DNA of 64,000 nucleotides from Motiliproteus sp965230185 (GCA_965230185.1 OZ245995.1:1488001-1552000); one strand, 5' to 3'. Positions 9,000-18,387 are shown, counted from the stretch's first letter. Program-made: numbers and translations. The notes: generated by a model from the letters alone, not told the origin.

Positions 9000-10163
9000 T
9001 CAGACCGCCATATCGATCTGCTGGACGGTCCCGGTGCCGCCCTCTTCATCCAGATAGATACCGCTCTGACGGATTCGGCCCTGCATCTCATTATCGTCAT
9101 CTTTCAGGTCAAAGGGGGTATCCGTTGAACCCAGGTAAATGGCACCGACATTACGGTCCAGCAGTGAATCCAGCTGATCCTCGCCGTCCTGTTTGCTCCA
9201 GATTTTCAGGTCAGCGAAGATGCTGTCAGCTTCGTCGATAAAGCCGTTCATATCCTCATCCCAGGCCGCCAGATCGCTGAAGCCATCACCACTGATGGCT
9301 CCGAACAGTTCAGACCCGTCATTAATCTGGCCGTCGCCATTGATATCCAGCGCCAGCAGGCCGCTGTCATCGTTGACGAAGCTGATCCATTCCGTTTCGC
9401 CATCGACGTCCAGATCAAACTCGTACTTCTCTTCGGTCAGTTCTGCGGCCGTTCCGTTGAAGTTGATCACCAGTGGATCGGTGAACACCACCTCCTCGGT
9501 GCGTTGATACTCGGTGGTGGATTCGTAGCTGCGGAACATCTCCAGATTGAGGTCGAGATCAAACACTTCGCCGTCGGTGGTTTCAACGCTGCCGGTGGCA
9601 CAGAAGCTGGTGCATTCACTCTCTTTGTAATATTCGGTGACTTTCACATCCACGGATATCGTCCGCTGGCGTCCGGCGATCGGCCGATCCCACAATGACG
9701 GCGGGGTATCGGTTGCCGGGGCTTCCGTGGAATCCAGGTCGGCATCAGCACTGGCATCAGTGGCGGAGCCTGCAGCGGTCCCAGCTACCGTGGCATCACC
9801 ACTGATCCCGGGTTCGCTGATCCGGTTTACTCGCCCGGTGATAGCTTCAAACAACGCCTGGAACAGGCGGGTGCTGCTGGTATGGAATCCGCTGCTTACC
9901 GGTTCCTGGACCTGATCGGCCCGTGCCAGCCGGAAGCTGTTGCTGAACTCGCCGGGCAGCAGGCTGAATAGTCCCGGCAGGATAGAGTTTCCCAGCCCGG
10001 GCAGCGTTCCGAAATCCGCTGCCTGACTGACGCGAAGGCTGCTCATCTCCAGCTGGACGGCGCTGAGTTCCAGCATAAAGCCCTGGTGGGAGCTGCTCTG
10101 CTCCCGAAACTCAAACTTCTGGTGTTCTGCACTCATCTGGATATTGCTGTTTTCTATGATCAT
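9000..10163 (-). CDS. Hypothetical protein with Ca-binding-like Asp-rich loops
   Basis: Acidic protein of 387 aa. The C-terminal third carries two EF-hand/dockerin-like loops, LDINGDGQINDGSELFG and WDEDMNGFIDEADSIF, a pattern found in RTX-associated and dockerin-type proteins. The middle has a tract rich in Ala, Thr, Asp and Ser (about residues 125-155) that looks like a flexible linker. There is no signal peptide and no nonapeptide RTX array. The start at 10163 is supported by GAGGAACAGTT immediately before it. It has its own terminator and no operon partner. Similar proteins are common in marine gammaproteobacteria but have no assigned role that I know; export by a signal-less route is possible but not shown. 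Confidence 0.75.
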   Translation of the reverse strand: MIIENSNIQMSAEHQKFEFREQSSSHQGFMLELSAVQLEMSSLRVSQAADFGTLPGLGNSILPGLFSLLPGEFSNSFRLARADQVQEPVSSGFHTSSTRLFQALFEAITGRVNRISEPGISGDATVAGTAAGSATDASADADLDSTEAPATDTPPSLWDRPIAGRQRTISVDVKVTEYYKESECTSFCATGSVETTDGEVFDLDLNLEMFRSYESTTEYQRTEEVVFTDPLVINFNGTAAELTEEKYEFDLDVDGETEWISFVNDDSGLLALDINGDGQINDGSELFGAISGDGFSDLAAWDEDMNGFIDEADSIFADLKIWSKQDGEDQLDSLLDRNVGAIYLGSTDTPFDLKDDDNEMQGRIRQSGIYLDEEGGTGTVQQIDMAV

Positions 10164-10818
10164 AACTGTTCCTCATTTTTGATTGAGATACGTTTCCCTG
10201 TTGCCTGGTGTTGATAAAAAACTCTTTTAAATCATTGTGATATTGTTTTTCTGGACGTCAGAATTCCTACCCTGCTGAATGTGTTTTCAGCGGCAAATTC
10301 ATGCCTCCTGTTGCCGTTTCACGTACGCGGTGGGTTGCCGTCGCGGCAGGCCTTTCTCCGGTCGAAACCGAACCGCCGAGTTCTGAAACCCGGATTTCGG
10401 AAATCCACGAATGATCCGCGCAGACCGAATAACGCCTGCCGGCTGCGGCAGAGGGGGTTCAGTCGCGTTTTAAGCCGTCTGATGTAGGTGTTGCACTCCG
10501 TTCGGAGTCATTGGTCAGCCCATAGATGCTGCTCCCGTCGATGGCAGGATTGCCGGTAAGGTATTGCCGCTGTTTGCGGCTTCTTAACAGGTAATAGCAA
10601 TAACCGGGCCTGGAACCGTCTGAACAGCGAACAGTGTCGATCAAGGGGATTGTCATTGAAGGGAGAGGGGGCAGAAATAAGATCTGGCCAGAAAGGAAGT
10701 GGCTGCAGAGCGGAGATTGGCGCCCTCGGAGCGGGTTGTTACAGCGACGACGGCTGAGAGAGGCGACAGAGTATTCGGAATGTGATGGTGAAGGCGGCTG
10801 GCAGAGAGCCAGCCGGGG
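10164..10818. other. Intergenic region of 655 bases between nth and the Ca-loop protein gene
   Basis: No convincing gene. Short frames on both strands lack ribosome-binding sites and family character. The part next to 10163 is AT-rich and probably holds that gene's promoter on the minus strand. A perfect hairpin ACTCCG-TT-CGGAGT lies at 10495-10508; it is not followed by a T-run on either strand and its role is unknown. Confidence 0.4.
10795..10815 (-). terminator. Hairpin after nth, possible weak terminator
   Basis: Arms CGGCTGGC and GCCAGCCG with a five-base loop, four bases past the nth stop. On the minus strand it is followed by CCTTCACC and not by a T-run, so it is a weak candidate for ending the rnf-nth transcript. 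Confidence 0.35.
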
Positions 10819-11454
10819 TTATTCGCTGGTCTTATCCTTATACTCGCAGAGATCTTCGATCAGGCAGGCGCCGCAACGGGGCTTGCGAGCGGTACAGATA
10901 TAGCGGCCCAGCAGAATCAGCCAGTGGTGGGCGTCCAGCAGAAACTCTTTCGGGACGAAGCGCAGCAGCTTCTGCTCGACCTCCAGGACATTTTTTCCCG
11001 GCGCGATGCGGGTCCGGTTGGAGACCCTGAAAATATGGGTATCCACCGCCATAGCTGGCTGGCGGAAGGCGGTGTTGAGCACCACGTTGGCGGTCTTGCG
11101 GCCGACGCCGGGCAGCGCTTCCAGCGCTTCGCGAGTATCCGGGACCTCGGAGTCGTGCTTATCGATCAGAATCTGACAGGTCTTGATGACGTTCTCGGCT
11201 TTGGAGTTATAGAGGCCGATGGTCTTGATGTACTCTTTCAGACCATCGACGCCCAGCGCCAGAATTGCTTCCGGAGTACTGGCCACCGGGAACAGCTTAT
11301 CGGTGGCCTTGTTGACGCTGACGTCGGTCGCCTGTGCGGACAGGGTCACCGCCACCAGCAGTTCGAAGGTGGAGGAGAAGTTAAGCTCCGTGGTCGGATT
11401 GGGGTTGTCGTCCCGCAGACGAGCAAATATCTGCTGCCGTTTCTCTTTATTCAT
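10819..11454 (-). CDS. nth: Endonuclease III
   Basis: Base-excision repair DNA glycosylase and AP lyase for oxidised pyrimidines. The 211-aa product has the helix-hairpin-helix LPGVGRKTANVVLN with the catalytic Lys, the catalytic Asp in AVDTHIFRVSNR, and a C-terminal iron-sulfur cluster loop with Cys spacing C-x6-C-x2-C-x5-C (CTARKPRCGACLIEDLC). Length equals that of the E. coli enzyme. It is the last gene of the rnf operon, 36 bases after rnfE, the same order as in E. coli rsxABCDGE-nth. Confidence 0.97.
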   Translation of the reverse strand: MNKEKRQQIFARLRDDNPNPTTELNFSSTFELLVAVTLSAQATDVSVNKATDKLFPVASTPEAILALGVDGLKEYIKTIGLYNSKAENVIKTCQILIDKHDSEVPDTREALEALPGVGRKTANVVLNTAFRQPAMAVDTHIFRVSNRTRIAPGKNVLEVEQKLLRFVPKEFLLDAHHWLILLGRYICTARKPRCGACLIEDLCEYKDKTSE

Positions 11455-11490
11455 GATCGCCGCTTATGGTCGTGCTGGCCGTCCTGTCGT

Positions 11491-12195
11491 TCAGCTGGTC
11501 ACCCGTACCCGTTTAGACCCGCTTTCCACCGTTGGTGCTGCCGCTCTGGCCTTGTCCTTCAGGTACTTGTCGATGATGTTCTTGAGGGCAATGATCAGCC
11601 CCATACCTACGAAAGCTCCCGGTGGCAGGATGGCGAACAGGAATCCCCGGTAATCGTCGATCAGGGTAATCTTCCAGCTCTCGGCACCGGCACCGAACAG
11701 CAGTTGCATGTCGGAGAAAAGGGTGCCGCTGCCAAGTACTTCACGGATGGCGCCCAGCAGTACCAGTATCGCCGAGAACCCCAGCCCCATCATCAGTCCG
11801 TCCAGCACCGCCGGAGCGACAGGGTTTTTGCTGGCAAAGGCGTCGGCACGGCCGAGAATGGCGCAGTTGGTGACGATCAGCGGAATAAAAATACCGAGGA
11901 TCTGATACAGCTCGTAGGTCATGGCCTGCATCAGCAGCTCCACGCAGGTCACCAGTGAGGCGATGATCATCACGAACGCCGGCAGCCGCACGGTGGCGGG
12001 GACATAGTTGCGGATCATCGAGACGCAGAGGTTAGAGCTGACCAGTACCAGGATGGTCGCCAGACTCAGACCGAGCGCGTTAATAACCGAGCCGGTGACC
12101 GCCAGCAGCGGACAGAGCCCCAGCAGCTGTACCAGTGCCGGGTTGTTGTTCCAGAGCCCATCCAGGGTGATCTTGCGATAATTGGTTTCAGCCAT
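11491..12195 (-). CDS. rnfE: Electron transport complex subunit RnfE
   Basis: Integral membrane subunit of the Rnf complex, which couples electron flow between NADH and ferredoxin to ion movement (in E. coli the Rsx version also resets SoxR). The 234-aa product has about six hydrophobic segments and the family start NPALVQLLGLCPLLAVTGS, together with the segment IPLIVTNCAILGRADAFAS that carries the conserved membrane Cys shared with RnfA. The start at 12195 gives the normal length and overlaps the end of rnfG by eight bases, as expected for translational coupling; a longer frame to 12354 is only rnfG sequence read in another frame. Confidence 0.95.
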   Translation of the reverse strand: MAETNYRKITLDGLWNNNPALVQLLGLCPLLAVTGSVINALGLSLATILVLVSSNLCVSMIRNYVPATVRLPAFVMIIASLVTCVELLMQAMTYELYQILGIFIPLIVTNCAILGRADAFASKNPVAPAVLDGLMMGLGFSAILVLLGAIREVLGSGTLFSDMQLLFGAGAESWKITLIDDYRGFLFAILPPGAFVGMGLIIALKNIIDKYLKDKARAAAPTVESGSKRVRVTS

Positions 12196-12832
12196 TGTCG
12201 GATACCTCGGCAGGCTTCGCCAGCAGCAGCTGGGCTTTATGCTTGCGGAACAGCAGGATCGCCCGTTTACTGGCGTTAACGACCGCACGGGGGGTGATGG
12301 TGGCGCCGGTAAACTGGTCGAAACGGCCACCATCTTTACGGACCGCCCAGTCACTGTCCTCTTTATCCTGAAGGCGCTGATCGTTGAAGCTCAGCACCCA
12401 GTCCGATTTCTTCAGATCCACCTTGTCGCCCAGACCGGGGGTCTCCTGATGGCTGAGTACCCGCAGGCCGGCAACTGATCCATCGGCATGAATGCCGACA
12501 ATCATCTCGATATTGCCGGTGTAACCATCCGGTGCAATGACCGGCAGGATCACGGTACGGGCTTCGCCATCGACACGACCGATGTAGGCGTCGACGGCCC
12601 CTTGATAGCCAATGGTGGCGGCGTCGTGCAGAGTCACGGTATCGCGCAGCAGATCGTTGTCGATGGTGGTTTTCGGCACGATCTCATAGAGTGCTTTTGC
12701 CTGGGCCTGCTCGCGGTTCTCGATGATTGCCTGGCGGGTGGCTGCCTGGGTGAGGGCGATAGCACCGGCGGTGACAACGGCAAAGATGGAGAGGCCGATG
12801 CTGTTGTGGCGGATGGCGGTAAACATAGACAT
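12188..12832 (-). CDS. rnfG: Electron transport complex subunit RnfG
   Basis: Membrane-anchored, periplasm-facing subunit of the Rnf complex that carries covalently bound FMN. The 214-aa product has one N-terminal membrane helix (residues 10-30) and the flavinylation motif FTGATITPRAVV near residue 172, in which the second Thr takes FMN. It lies between rnfD (six bases) and rnfE (overlap), fixing the order DGE. Confidence 0.95.
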   Translation of the reverse strand: MSMFTAIRHNSIGLSIFAVVTAGAIALTQAATRQAIIENREQAQAKALYEIVPKTTIDNDLLRDTVTLHDAATIGYQGAVDAYIGRVDGEARTVILPVIAPDGYTGNIEMIVGIHADGSVAGLRVLSHQETPGLGDKVDLKKSDWVLSFNDQRLQDKEDSDWAVRKDGGRFDQFTGATITPRAVVNASKRAILLFRKHKAQLLLAKPAEVSDNG

Positions 12833-12838
12833 AGTTGA

Positions 12839-13876
12839 TTACCCGTTGATGCCGCGGTTTGCTTTCTTGTGGCCGTAGGTACGGGGGCGTGTGTAGTAGT
12901 CCAGAAACGGTGCGCTCAGGTTCATCAGCAGGACCGCGAACGCGACGGCATCGGGGTAGTTGCCCCAGTTGCGAATCAGGTAAATCAACAGGCCGATACA
13001 GGCGCCGAACACCAGCTTGCCCTTGTTACTGGTGGCTGCCGTGACCGGATCGGTGGCGATAAAGAAAGCGCCCAGCATGGTTGCGCCGGTGACCAGGTGG
13101 AACAGTGGCGGTGCATAGTTGCTGGGATCAGAACCGTAGAAGAAACCGGACAGCATAAACAGGGTGAACAGTATGGAGACCGGAATGTGCCAGGTGTAGA
13201 CCCGACGGACCAGCAGATAGAGACCACCCAGCAGGTAAGCGCCGCTGATTACGTACCAGGCTTCCAGCCCCTGAGCCATCAGCGCCGACTGGCTCCACAG
13301 CTCCTCCGCGGTCAGCCCGCCCTTGTGCTTGAAGGTATCCAGCGGCGTCGCCATGGTATAGGCGTCCGGAAGAGCTGCCGATTCGAAAATGATCGCCAGG
13401 GTCTCGATCAGACCCGGCATCCCCGCTTCTGTCAGCATCGCCGGCGGCGCCCAGCGTGTCATCTCCACCGGGAAGGAGATCAGCAGCAGAGCGTAGCCCA
13501 CCATCGCCGGGTTAAACGGGTTGTTGCCCAGACCTCCGTAGAGGTGTTTGGCGACGACGATGGCAACAAAGATACCGACGAAGGTGACCCACCAGGGTAC
13601 GAAGGGCGGCAGCGCCAGCCCCAGCAGCACTGCCGTCAGCACGGCGCTGTAGTCGTTCAGATAGAAGCCCACCGGGCGTCCGCGCAGCTTCATGACTGCG
13701 GTTTCAAACGCCAGTGCCAGCAGCACGGCCATGATTACATTGATCAGCGGTCCCCAGCCAAAGTAGTAGCACAGCGCTGCCAGTCCCGGCAGGGTAGCCA
13801 GGATCACCTGTAACATGACGCTGCCGGTGCGTCCCGGCTTCAGCGTGTGGGGAGAGGTGATTCTTATCAGTGCCAT
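12839..13876 (-). CDS. rnfD: Electron transport complex subunit RnfD
   Basis: Integral membrane subunit of Rnf with covalent FMN. The 345-aa product has many hydrophobic segments, starts with RITSPHTLKPGRT, and has NNPFNPAMVGYALLLISFP typical of the RnfD/NqrB family. The flavin-binding Thr is expected in the segment TMATPLDTFKHKGG near residue 188. A start at 13876 gives normal length. It follows rnfC by 36 bases. Confidence 0.95.
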   Translation of the reverse strand: MALIRITSPHTLKPGRTGSVMLQVILATLPGLAALCYYFGWGPLINVIMAVLLALAFETAVMKLRGRPVGFYLNDYSAVLTAVLLGLALPPFVPWWVTFVGIFVAIVVAKHLYGGLGNNPFNPAMVGYALLLISFPVEMTRWAPPAMLTEAGMPGLIETLAIIFESAALPDAYTMATPLDTFKHKGGLTAEELWSQSALMAQGLEAWYVISGAYLLGGLYLLVRRVYTWHIPVSILFTLFMLSGFFYGSDPSNYAPPLFHLVTGATMLGAFFIATDPVTAATSNKGKLVFGACIGLLIYLIRNWGNYPDAVAFAVLLMNLSAPFLDYYTRPRTYGHKKANRGING

Positions 13877-13912
13877 CGAATGTCTGTCCTGCCTGTCAGT
13901 TCAATATCGGGC

Positions 13913-16900
13913 TCAGCCCTGAGCGGCTTCGGGGGGGCGGGGGGCACAGCCATTCTGGCCCTCAGCGTCGGCCAGCGCCTGCTCAGCCGCTTCAGCCCGT
14001 TCGCGCAGATCCTGCAGCGCCTTCTCCAGCTGTTCCGCTGCCGGTGAGTCTTTCTCCCTGGCGTCGGCCAGTGCTTTTTCGGTTTTTTTCAGTTTGGTTC
14101 GGGTCACTGCCGCTGCGGTCTTCAGGGCTTTAAGGTCCGGAGCCTGCTTCGATGCAGCAGGCTCCGTCGGAGTGCTGCCAGCGGCTTCAGAAGATTCAGC
14201 CGCTTCGGCGGCGGCAAAGGCTTCTTCAGCGGCTTTCACCTTCGCCCGCTGGTCACCGACCGCCTGTTCGAGGGCGCTGATATCGCCTTCGCCGCTCTCC
14301 TTTGCCTGAGTCAGTGCCTTTTCGGCCTTCTTCAGTTTGGTGCGGGCGATGGCGGCGGCGCTTTTCAGGGCCTTCAGATCGACCGCCGGTTTCTCCGCCG
14401 CCGGGGCGGTTCCTGCGGCTTCGGCGGCGGCAAAGGCTTCTTCAGCGGCTTTCACCTTCGCCTGCTGGTCGCTGACCGCCTGTTCGAGGGCGCTGATATC
14501 GCCTTCGCCGTTCTCCCTGGCCTGAGTCAGTGCCTTTTCGGCCTTCTTCAGTTTGGTGCGGGCGATGGCGGCGGCGCTTTTCAGGGCCTTCAGATCGACC
14601 GCCGGTTTCTCCGCCGCCGGGGCGGATCCTGCGGCTTCAGCGGCAACAAAGGCTTCTTCAGCGGCTTTGACCTTCGCCTGCTGGTCGCTGACCGCCTGTT
14701 CGAGGGCACTGATATCGCCTTCGCCGCTCTCCCGTGCCTGAGTCAGAGCCTTTTCGGCCTTCTTCAGTTTGGTGCGGGCGATGGCGGCGGCGCTTTTCAG
14801 GGCCTTCAGGTCGACAGTTGGTTTCTCCGCCGCCGGGGCGGATCCTGCGGCTTCGGCGGCGGAAAAGGCTTCTTCAGCGGCTTTCACCTTCGCCTGCTGA
14901 TCGCTGACCGCCTGTTCAAGGGCGCTGATATCGCCTTCACCGCTCTCCCTGGCCTGGGTCAGGGCCTTCTCGGCCTTCTTCAGTTTGGTGCGGGCGATGG
15001 CGGCGGCGCTTTTCAGCGCTTTAGTGTCAGGGGCATTAGTGGCAGCGGCGGGTTGCGACTGCTCAGCCGCGTCATAAGCTTTCTGCGCTTCCTCTGCTTT
15101 TGCTCTCAGCATCTCCAGTGAGCTGCGCAGCTTATCGGCAGAAGGGCTGCCCTTCTCTTCAGCGTCCGCCAGTGCTTTCTCGGTTTTGGTCACCTTGGTA
15201 CGAGCGACGGCGGCGGCCACTTTCAGATCTTTCAGACTCGGTGCCGGAGCCGCCGGAGCCTTGCTCTCAGCGGCGCTCAGTTTCTGCTGAGCAGCATCGG
15301 CCTTTGTCCGTGCCGTTTCCAGTTCCTGACGCAGCGGATCGAGATTATCGGCCCCGTCCTGTTCCGCCTGTTGCAACGCCTTCTCAGCTTTCTTCAACTT
15401 GGTGCGGGCAACGGCGGCCTGGGTTTTAAGCTGTTTGATCTCTGCTTCAGGATCTGCCTTGGCTGCGGTAGTCGTTGCAGCCGGCGCCTTTTTGCTGGCC
15501 TGGGCGAGGGCGGCGGCCTCGGCACGGGCTTTACGGCGCTCCTGCTTCTCCCGCTCGGCAGCCTCAAGGCGCGCCTGGCGGGCTTCGAAGCGGATCCGGG
15601 CCTGTTCGGCCTTGCGCTGTTCCTCCTGCTCTTTACGGACTTCCGACTTGGCAAAGCGGTAGTACTGGACCAGCGGGATATTGCTGGGGCAGACAAAGGA
15701 GCAGGCACCGCATTCGATGCAGTCCATCAGGTTATTGTTGAGCGCTTTGTCGAACTCTCTGCCTTTGGCAAACCAGTGCAGCTGCTGGGGTAGCAACTGA
15801 GCAGGGCAGACCTGTTCACAGCTGCCACAGCGAATACAGTTCTGGGCCGGAGGTGTGGCCGGGAACTCCTCTGAAGTACCGGCAATGATACAGTTGCTGG
15901 TCTTGATCACCGGCACGTCGGCACTGTCCAGGGTGTAGCCCATCATCGGGCCACCCATGATCAGGCGCGACAGCTTGTCTTCCTGCAGGCCGCAGAATGC
16001 CAGCAGGTCGCTGATCGGGGTACCCAGCAGCACTTCGACATTGCCGGGCTGCTCCAGGGCGTCACCGGTCAGGGTGGTGAAACGGGAGATCAGCGGTGCA
16101 CCCTGATGAACGGCACGACAGACCGCGGACATGGTGCCGACGTTCTGGACCACGATACCGATATCCGCCGGCAGCTGGCCGTGGGGAACTTCGACACCGG
16201 TCAGCAGCCGGATCAGCTGGCGCTCACCACCGGATGGGTAGCGAGTCGGCAACACCACGACCTCGATGTCCAGTTCACTGCTTCGGGCGGCTTCGGTCAT
16301 GGCGACCGCAGCTTCCGGTTTGTTATCTTCGATGCCGATCAGAATGTGGGTGGGCTTGATCAGGTGAGCGGCTATTTCGATGCCGCCGATGATTTCCTCG
16401 GCGCGCTCGCGCATCAGCATATCATCGGCGGTGATATAGGGTTCGCACTCCACGCCGTTAATGATCAGAGTGTTGACGATATGATCATCGCTGAGATGGA
16501 GTTTGATATTGGTGGGGAAACCGGCGCCACCCATGCCGGAGATGCCGGCACAGCGGATCATTTCGGCCAGCTCGGCTTTTTCCAGACTGCGGAAATCATC
16601 GACGCCCTGGTGTTCGATCCAGTTCTCCTCGCCATCCGGTTCCAGAATGATACAGAGTGCGCTCATACCGGAAGCGTGGGGTACCGGGTAGTCGGCAATA
16701 TCGATGATGGTTCCGGAGGTCGGTGCGTGCATAAAGATGCTGACGAAACCGGTCGGCTCGGCGATTCGCTGACCCTTCAGGACCTTGTCGCCGACTTTTA
16801 CCAGCGGTGACGCCGGAGTGCCGATATGCTGCTGCAGCGGCAGAATCAGGCGCTCTGGTAATGGCATCTGCCGTAACGGTGCCTGCAGCGACTGCTGCTT

Positions 16901-16948
16901 GTTCTCTGCGGGATGAATGCCGCCGTGAAAACTCCAGATCCTGCTCAT
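13913..16948 (-). CDS. rnfC: Electron transport complex subunit RnfC with long repeat tail
   Basis: Peripheral Rnf subunit that accepts electrons from NADH and carries two 4Fe-4S clusters. Residues 1-450 are a standard RnfC: HPAENKQQS at the start, a GMGGAGFPTNIKL loop near residue 135, and cluster motifs CIRCGSCEQVCP near residue 370 and CIECGACSFVCP near residue 409. After a charged helix (residues 430-500) come seven copies of a 70-80 residue repeat, each opening with LKxLKxAAAxARTKLKKAEKAL and ending in an Ala/Pro linker. The four central copies are almost identical. Such tails occur in gammaproteobacterial RnfC in variable number; at 1011 aa this one is long. The tail is probably a helical, positively charged arm. 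The ATG overlaps the rnfB stop by four bases. Confidence 0.96.
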   Translation of the reverse strand: MSRIWSFHGGIHPAENKQQSLQAPLRQMPLPERLILPLQQHIGTPASPLVKVGDKVLKGQRIAEPTGFVSIFMHAPTSGTIIDIADYPVPHASGMSALCIILEPDGEENWIEHQGVDDFRSLEKAELAEMIRCAGISGMGGAGFPTNIKLHLSDDHIVNTLIINGVECEPYITADDMLMRERAEEIIGGIEIAAHLIKPTHILIGIEDNKPEAAVAMTEAARSSELDIEVVVLPTRYPSGGERQLIRLLTGVEVPHGQLPADIGIVVQNVGTMSAVCRAVHQGAPLISRFTTLTGDALEQPGNVEVLLGTPISDLLAFCGLQEDKLSRLIMGGPMMGYTLDSADVPVIKTSNCIIAGTSEEFPATPPAQNCIRCGSCEQVCPAQLLPQQLHWFAKGREFDKALNNNLMDCIECGACSFVCPSNIPLVQYYRFAKSEVRKEQEEQRKAEQARIRFEARQARLEAAEREKQERRKARAEAAALAQASKKAPAATTTAAKADPEAEIKQLKTQAAVARTKLKKAEKALQQAEQDGADNLDPLRQELETARTKADAAQQKLSAAESKAPAAPAPSLKDLKVAAAVARTKVTKTEKALADAEEKGSPSADKLRSSLEMLRAKAEEAQKAYDAAEQSQPAAATNAPDTKALKSAAAIARTKLKKAEKALTQARESGEGDISALEQAVSDQQAKVKAAEEAFSAAEAAGSAPAAEKPTVDLKALKSAAAIARTKLKKAEKALTQARESGEGDISALEQAVSDQQAKVKAAEEAFVAAEAAGSAPAAEKPAVDLKALKSAAAIARTKLKKAEKALTQARENGEGDISALEQAVSDQQAKVKAAEEAFAAAEAAGTAPAAEKPAVDLKALKSAAAIARTKLKKAEKALTQAKESGEGDISALEQAVGDQRAKVKAAEEAFAAAEAAESSEAAGSTPTEPAASKQAPDLKALKTAAAVTRTKLKKTEKALADAREKDSPAAEQLEKALQDLRERAEAAEQALADAEGQNGCAPRPPEAAQG
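14135..15025 (-). repeat. 216-base near-identical tandem repeats inside rnfC
   Basis: Four adjacent repeats encode residues about 641-938 of RnfC. The Leu codon that opens each copy lies at 14809, 14593 and 14377, exactly 216 bases apart, and then at 14134 because the last copy has a 27-base insertion in its linker. Three more diverged copies flank them. High DNA identity implies recent duplication or gene conversion. Confidence 0.9.
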
Positions 16949-17544
16949 GAAGCGGCCCCCTCAAAGGCTTCACCACGTCCCTGATCGGTAGCGATCAGCT
17001 GTTCGGGGGCGGCAGGGGCTGTCCAGCTCCAGGTGGAAAGGGTGGTTTCGATGGGGATCATGTCGATACAGTCTACCGGACAGGGTTCTACACAGAGGTC
17101 GCAGCCGGTGCACTCGGAGGTGATCACCGTGTGCATCTGTTTCGCGGCGCCGAGGATGGCATCGACGGGGCAGGCCTGGATGCATTTGGTGCAGCCGATG
17201 CACTCCGCTTCACGGATATAAGCGACGGATTTGGGTTTCTCTTCGCCGTGCTCGGCATCCAGCGGTATCGCTTCCACATCGAGCAGGTCGGCCAGTGCCT
17301 GGATAGTGCTTTCGCCGCCGGGCGGACATTTGTTGATTGCCTCACCGCTGGCAATCGCTTCGGCGTAGGGCCGGCAGCCGGGGTAGCTGCACTGGCCGCA
17401 CTGAGTCTGGGGCAGCAGGGCGTCGATCTGGTCGACGATAGGGTTGCCTTCGACCTTAAAGCGGACGGAGGCGTAACCGAGCAGTGCGCCGAAGACCAGT
17501 GCCAGCCCGAACAGTACCAGTACAGCGATTAAAATGGCGTCCAT
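16945..17544 (-). CDS. rnfB: Electron transport complex subunit RnfB
   Basis: Iron-sulfur subunit of Rnf. The 199-aa product has an N-terminal membrane helix (residues 3-25), the four-Cys cluster motif of the Fer4_6 type (CGQCSYPGCRPYAEAI with a later CPPGG), and two ferredoxin-type 4Fe-4S motifs, CIGCTKCIQACPVDA and CTGCDLCVEPCPVDC. Length matches the family. It lies 14 bases after rnfA and overlaps rnfC by four bases. Confidence 0.97.
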   Translation of the reverse strand: MDAILIAVLVLFGLALVFGALLGYASVRFKVEGNPIVDQIDALLPQTQCGQCSYPGCRPYAEAIASGEAINKCPPGGESTIQALADLLDVEAIPLDAEHGEEKPKSVAYIREAECIGCTKCIQACPVDAILGAAKQMHTVITSECTGCDLCVEPCPVDCIDMIPIETTLSTWSWTAPAAPEQLIATDQGRGEAFEGAAS

Positions 17545-17558
17545 CAGTATTCCTCAGC

Positions 17559-18140
17559 CTAGAACTGAACCAGGCCGGTAAAGCCAAGGAAAGCCAGCGA
17601 CATCAGGCCGGCGGTGACCATGCCGATCGCGGACCCCTTAAAGGGTTCCGGAACATCGGCCACAGCAATACGTTCGCGCATTGCCGAGAAAAGTATCAGG
17701 GCCAGTGAGAAGCCAACGGCGGCGCCAAAACCGTAGAACACCGATTCCAGAAATCCGTTCTGTTTTTTGATATTGAGCAGCGCCACACCCAGCACCGCAC
17801 AGTTGGTGGTGATCAGCGGCAGGAAGATGCCCAGCACCCGGTACAACAGCGGACTGGTCTTATGAACCACCATTTCGGTGAACTGCACGACGACGGCGAT
17901 CACCAGAATGAAGCTGATGGTTCTGAGGTAGCTGAGGTCCAGCGGTACCAGCAGGTACTGGTAAACCAGATAACTGCATACTGATGACAGGGTCAGTACG
18001 AAGGTGGTCGCCAGCGACATACCCATCGCCGTCTCCAGCTTGTTGGAGACCCCCATAAACGGACACAGGCCCAGAAACTGGGCCAGTACGAAGTTGTTGA
18101 CCAGTACTGTACTGACAAGAATCAGCAGATAATCAATCAT
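17559..18140 (-). CDS. rnfA: Electron transport complex subunit RnfA
   Basis: Integral membrane subunit of Rnf, 193 aa, with about six hydrophobic segments. It has the family features NNFVLAQFLGLCPFMGVSNK near the start and FLPLITTNCAVLGVALLN near residue 105, each with a conserved membrane Cys; in homologues these Cys residues bind an iron-sulfur centre with RnfE. It is the first gene of the rnf operon, so the promoter should lie in 18141-18300 on the minus strand. Confidence 0.96.
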   Translation of the reverse strand: MIDYLLILVSTVLVNNFVLAQFLGLCPFMGVSNKLETAMGMSLATTFVLTLSSVCSYLVYQYLLVPLDLSYLRTISFILVIAVVVQFTEMVVHKTSPLLYRVLGIFLPLITTNCAVLGVALLNIKKQNGFLESVFYGFGAAVGFSLALILFSAMRERIAVADVPEPFKGSAIGMVTAGLMSLAFLGFTGLVQF

Positions 18141-18364
18141 CGGGGGGCCGTCACTCTCAACCGTTGCCGGAGCATCTGTCCGGGCACATTAACAAAGCAC
18201 CGTAAACGCAAACTCAGCCTGAAAATTTTCGCCCCTCGTTCAGACCTCTGAAAACAGCCGGCCGAAAAAGGGGCGCCATATTGTAACGGGATTTGTGTCA
18301 GGCGTCATGGGGCAGGTCGGTAATTACCAGCCGGCCCGGCTGATCAGTGCCAATTCGGAGCATC

Positions 18365-18387
18365 GGCGGCGCTCAGCCGGCGCCGCC
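18365..18387. other. GC-rich hairpin downstream of cysN
   Basis: Perfect eight-base arms GGCGGCGC and GCGCCGCC with a seven-base loop, just past the cysN stop. No T-run follows on the minus strand, so it may pause or protect the transcript but is not a classical terminator. Confidence 0.3.

Noticed and set aside
10281..10656. Short frames on both strands between nth and the Ca-loop protein gene
   Set aside because: No start signals or recognisable sequence; treated as non-coding.
14135..15025. Mobile element or CRISPR suggested by 216-base direct repeats
   Set aside because: The repeats are in frame within rnfC and encode a regular helical tail; no terminal inverted repeats or transposase.
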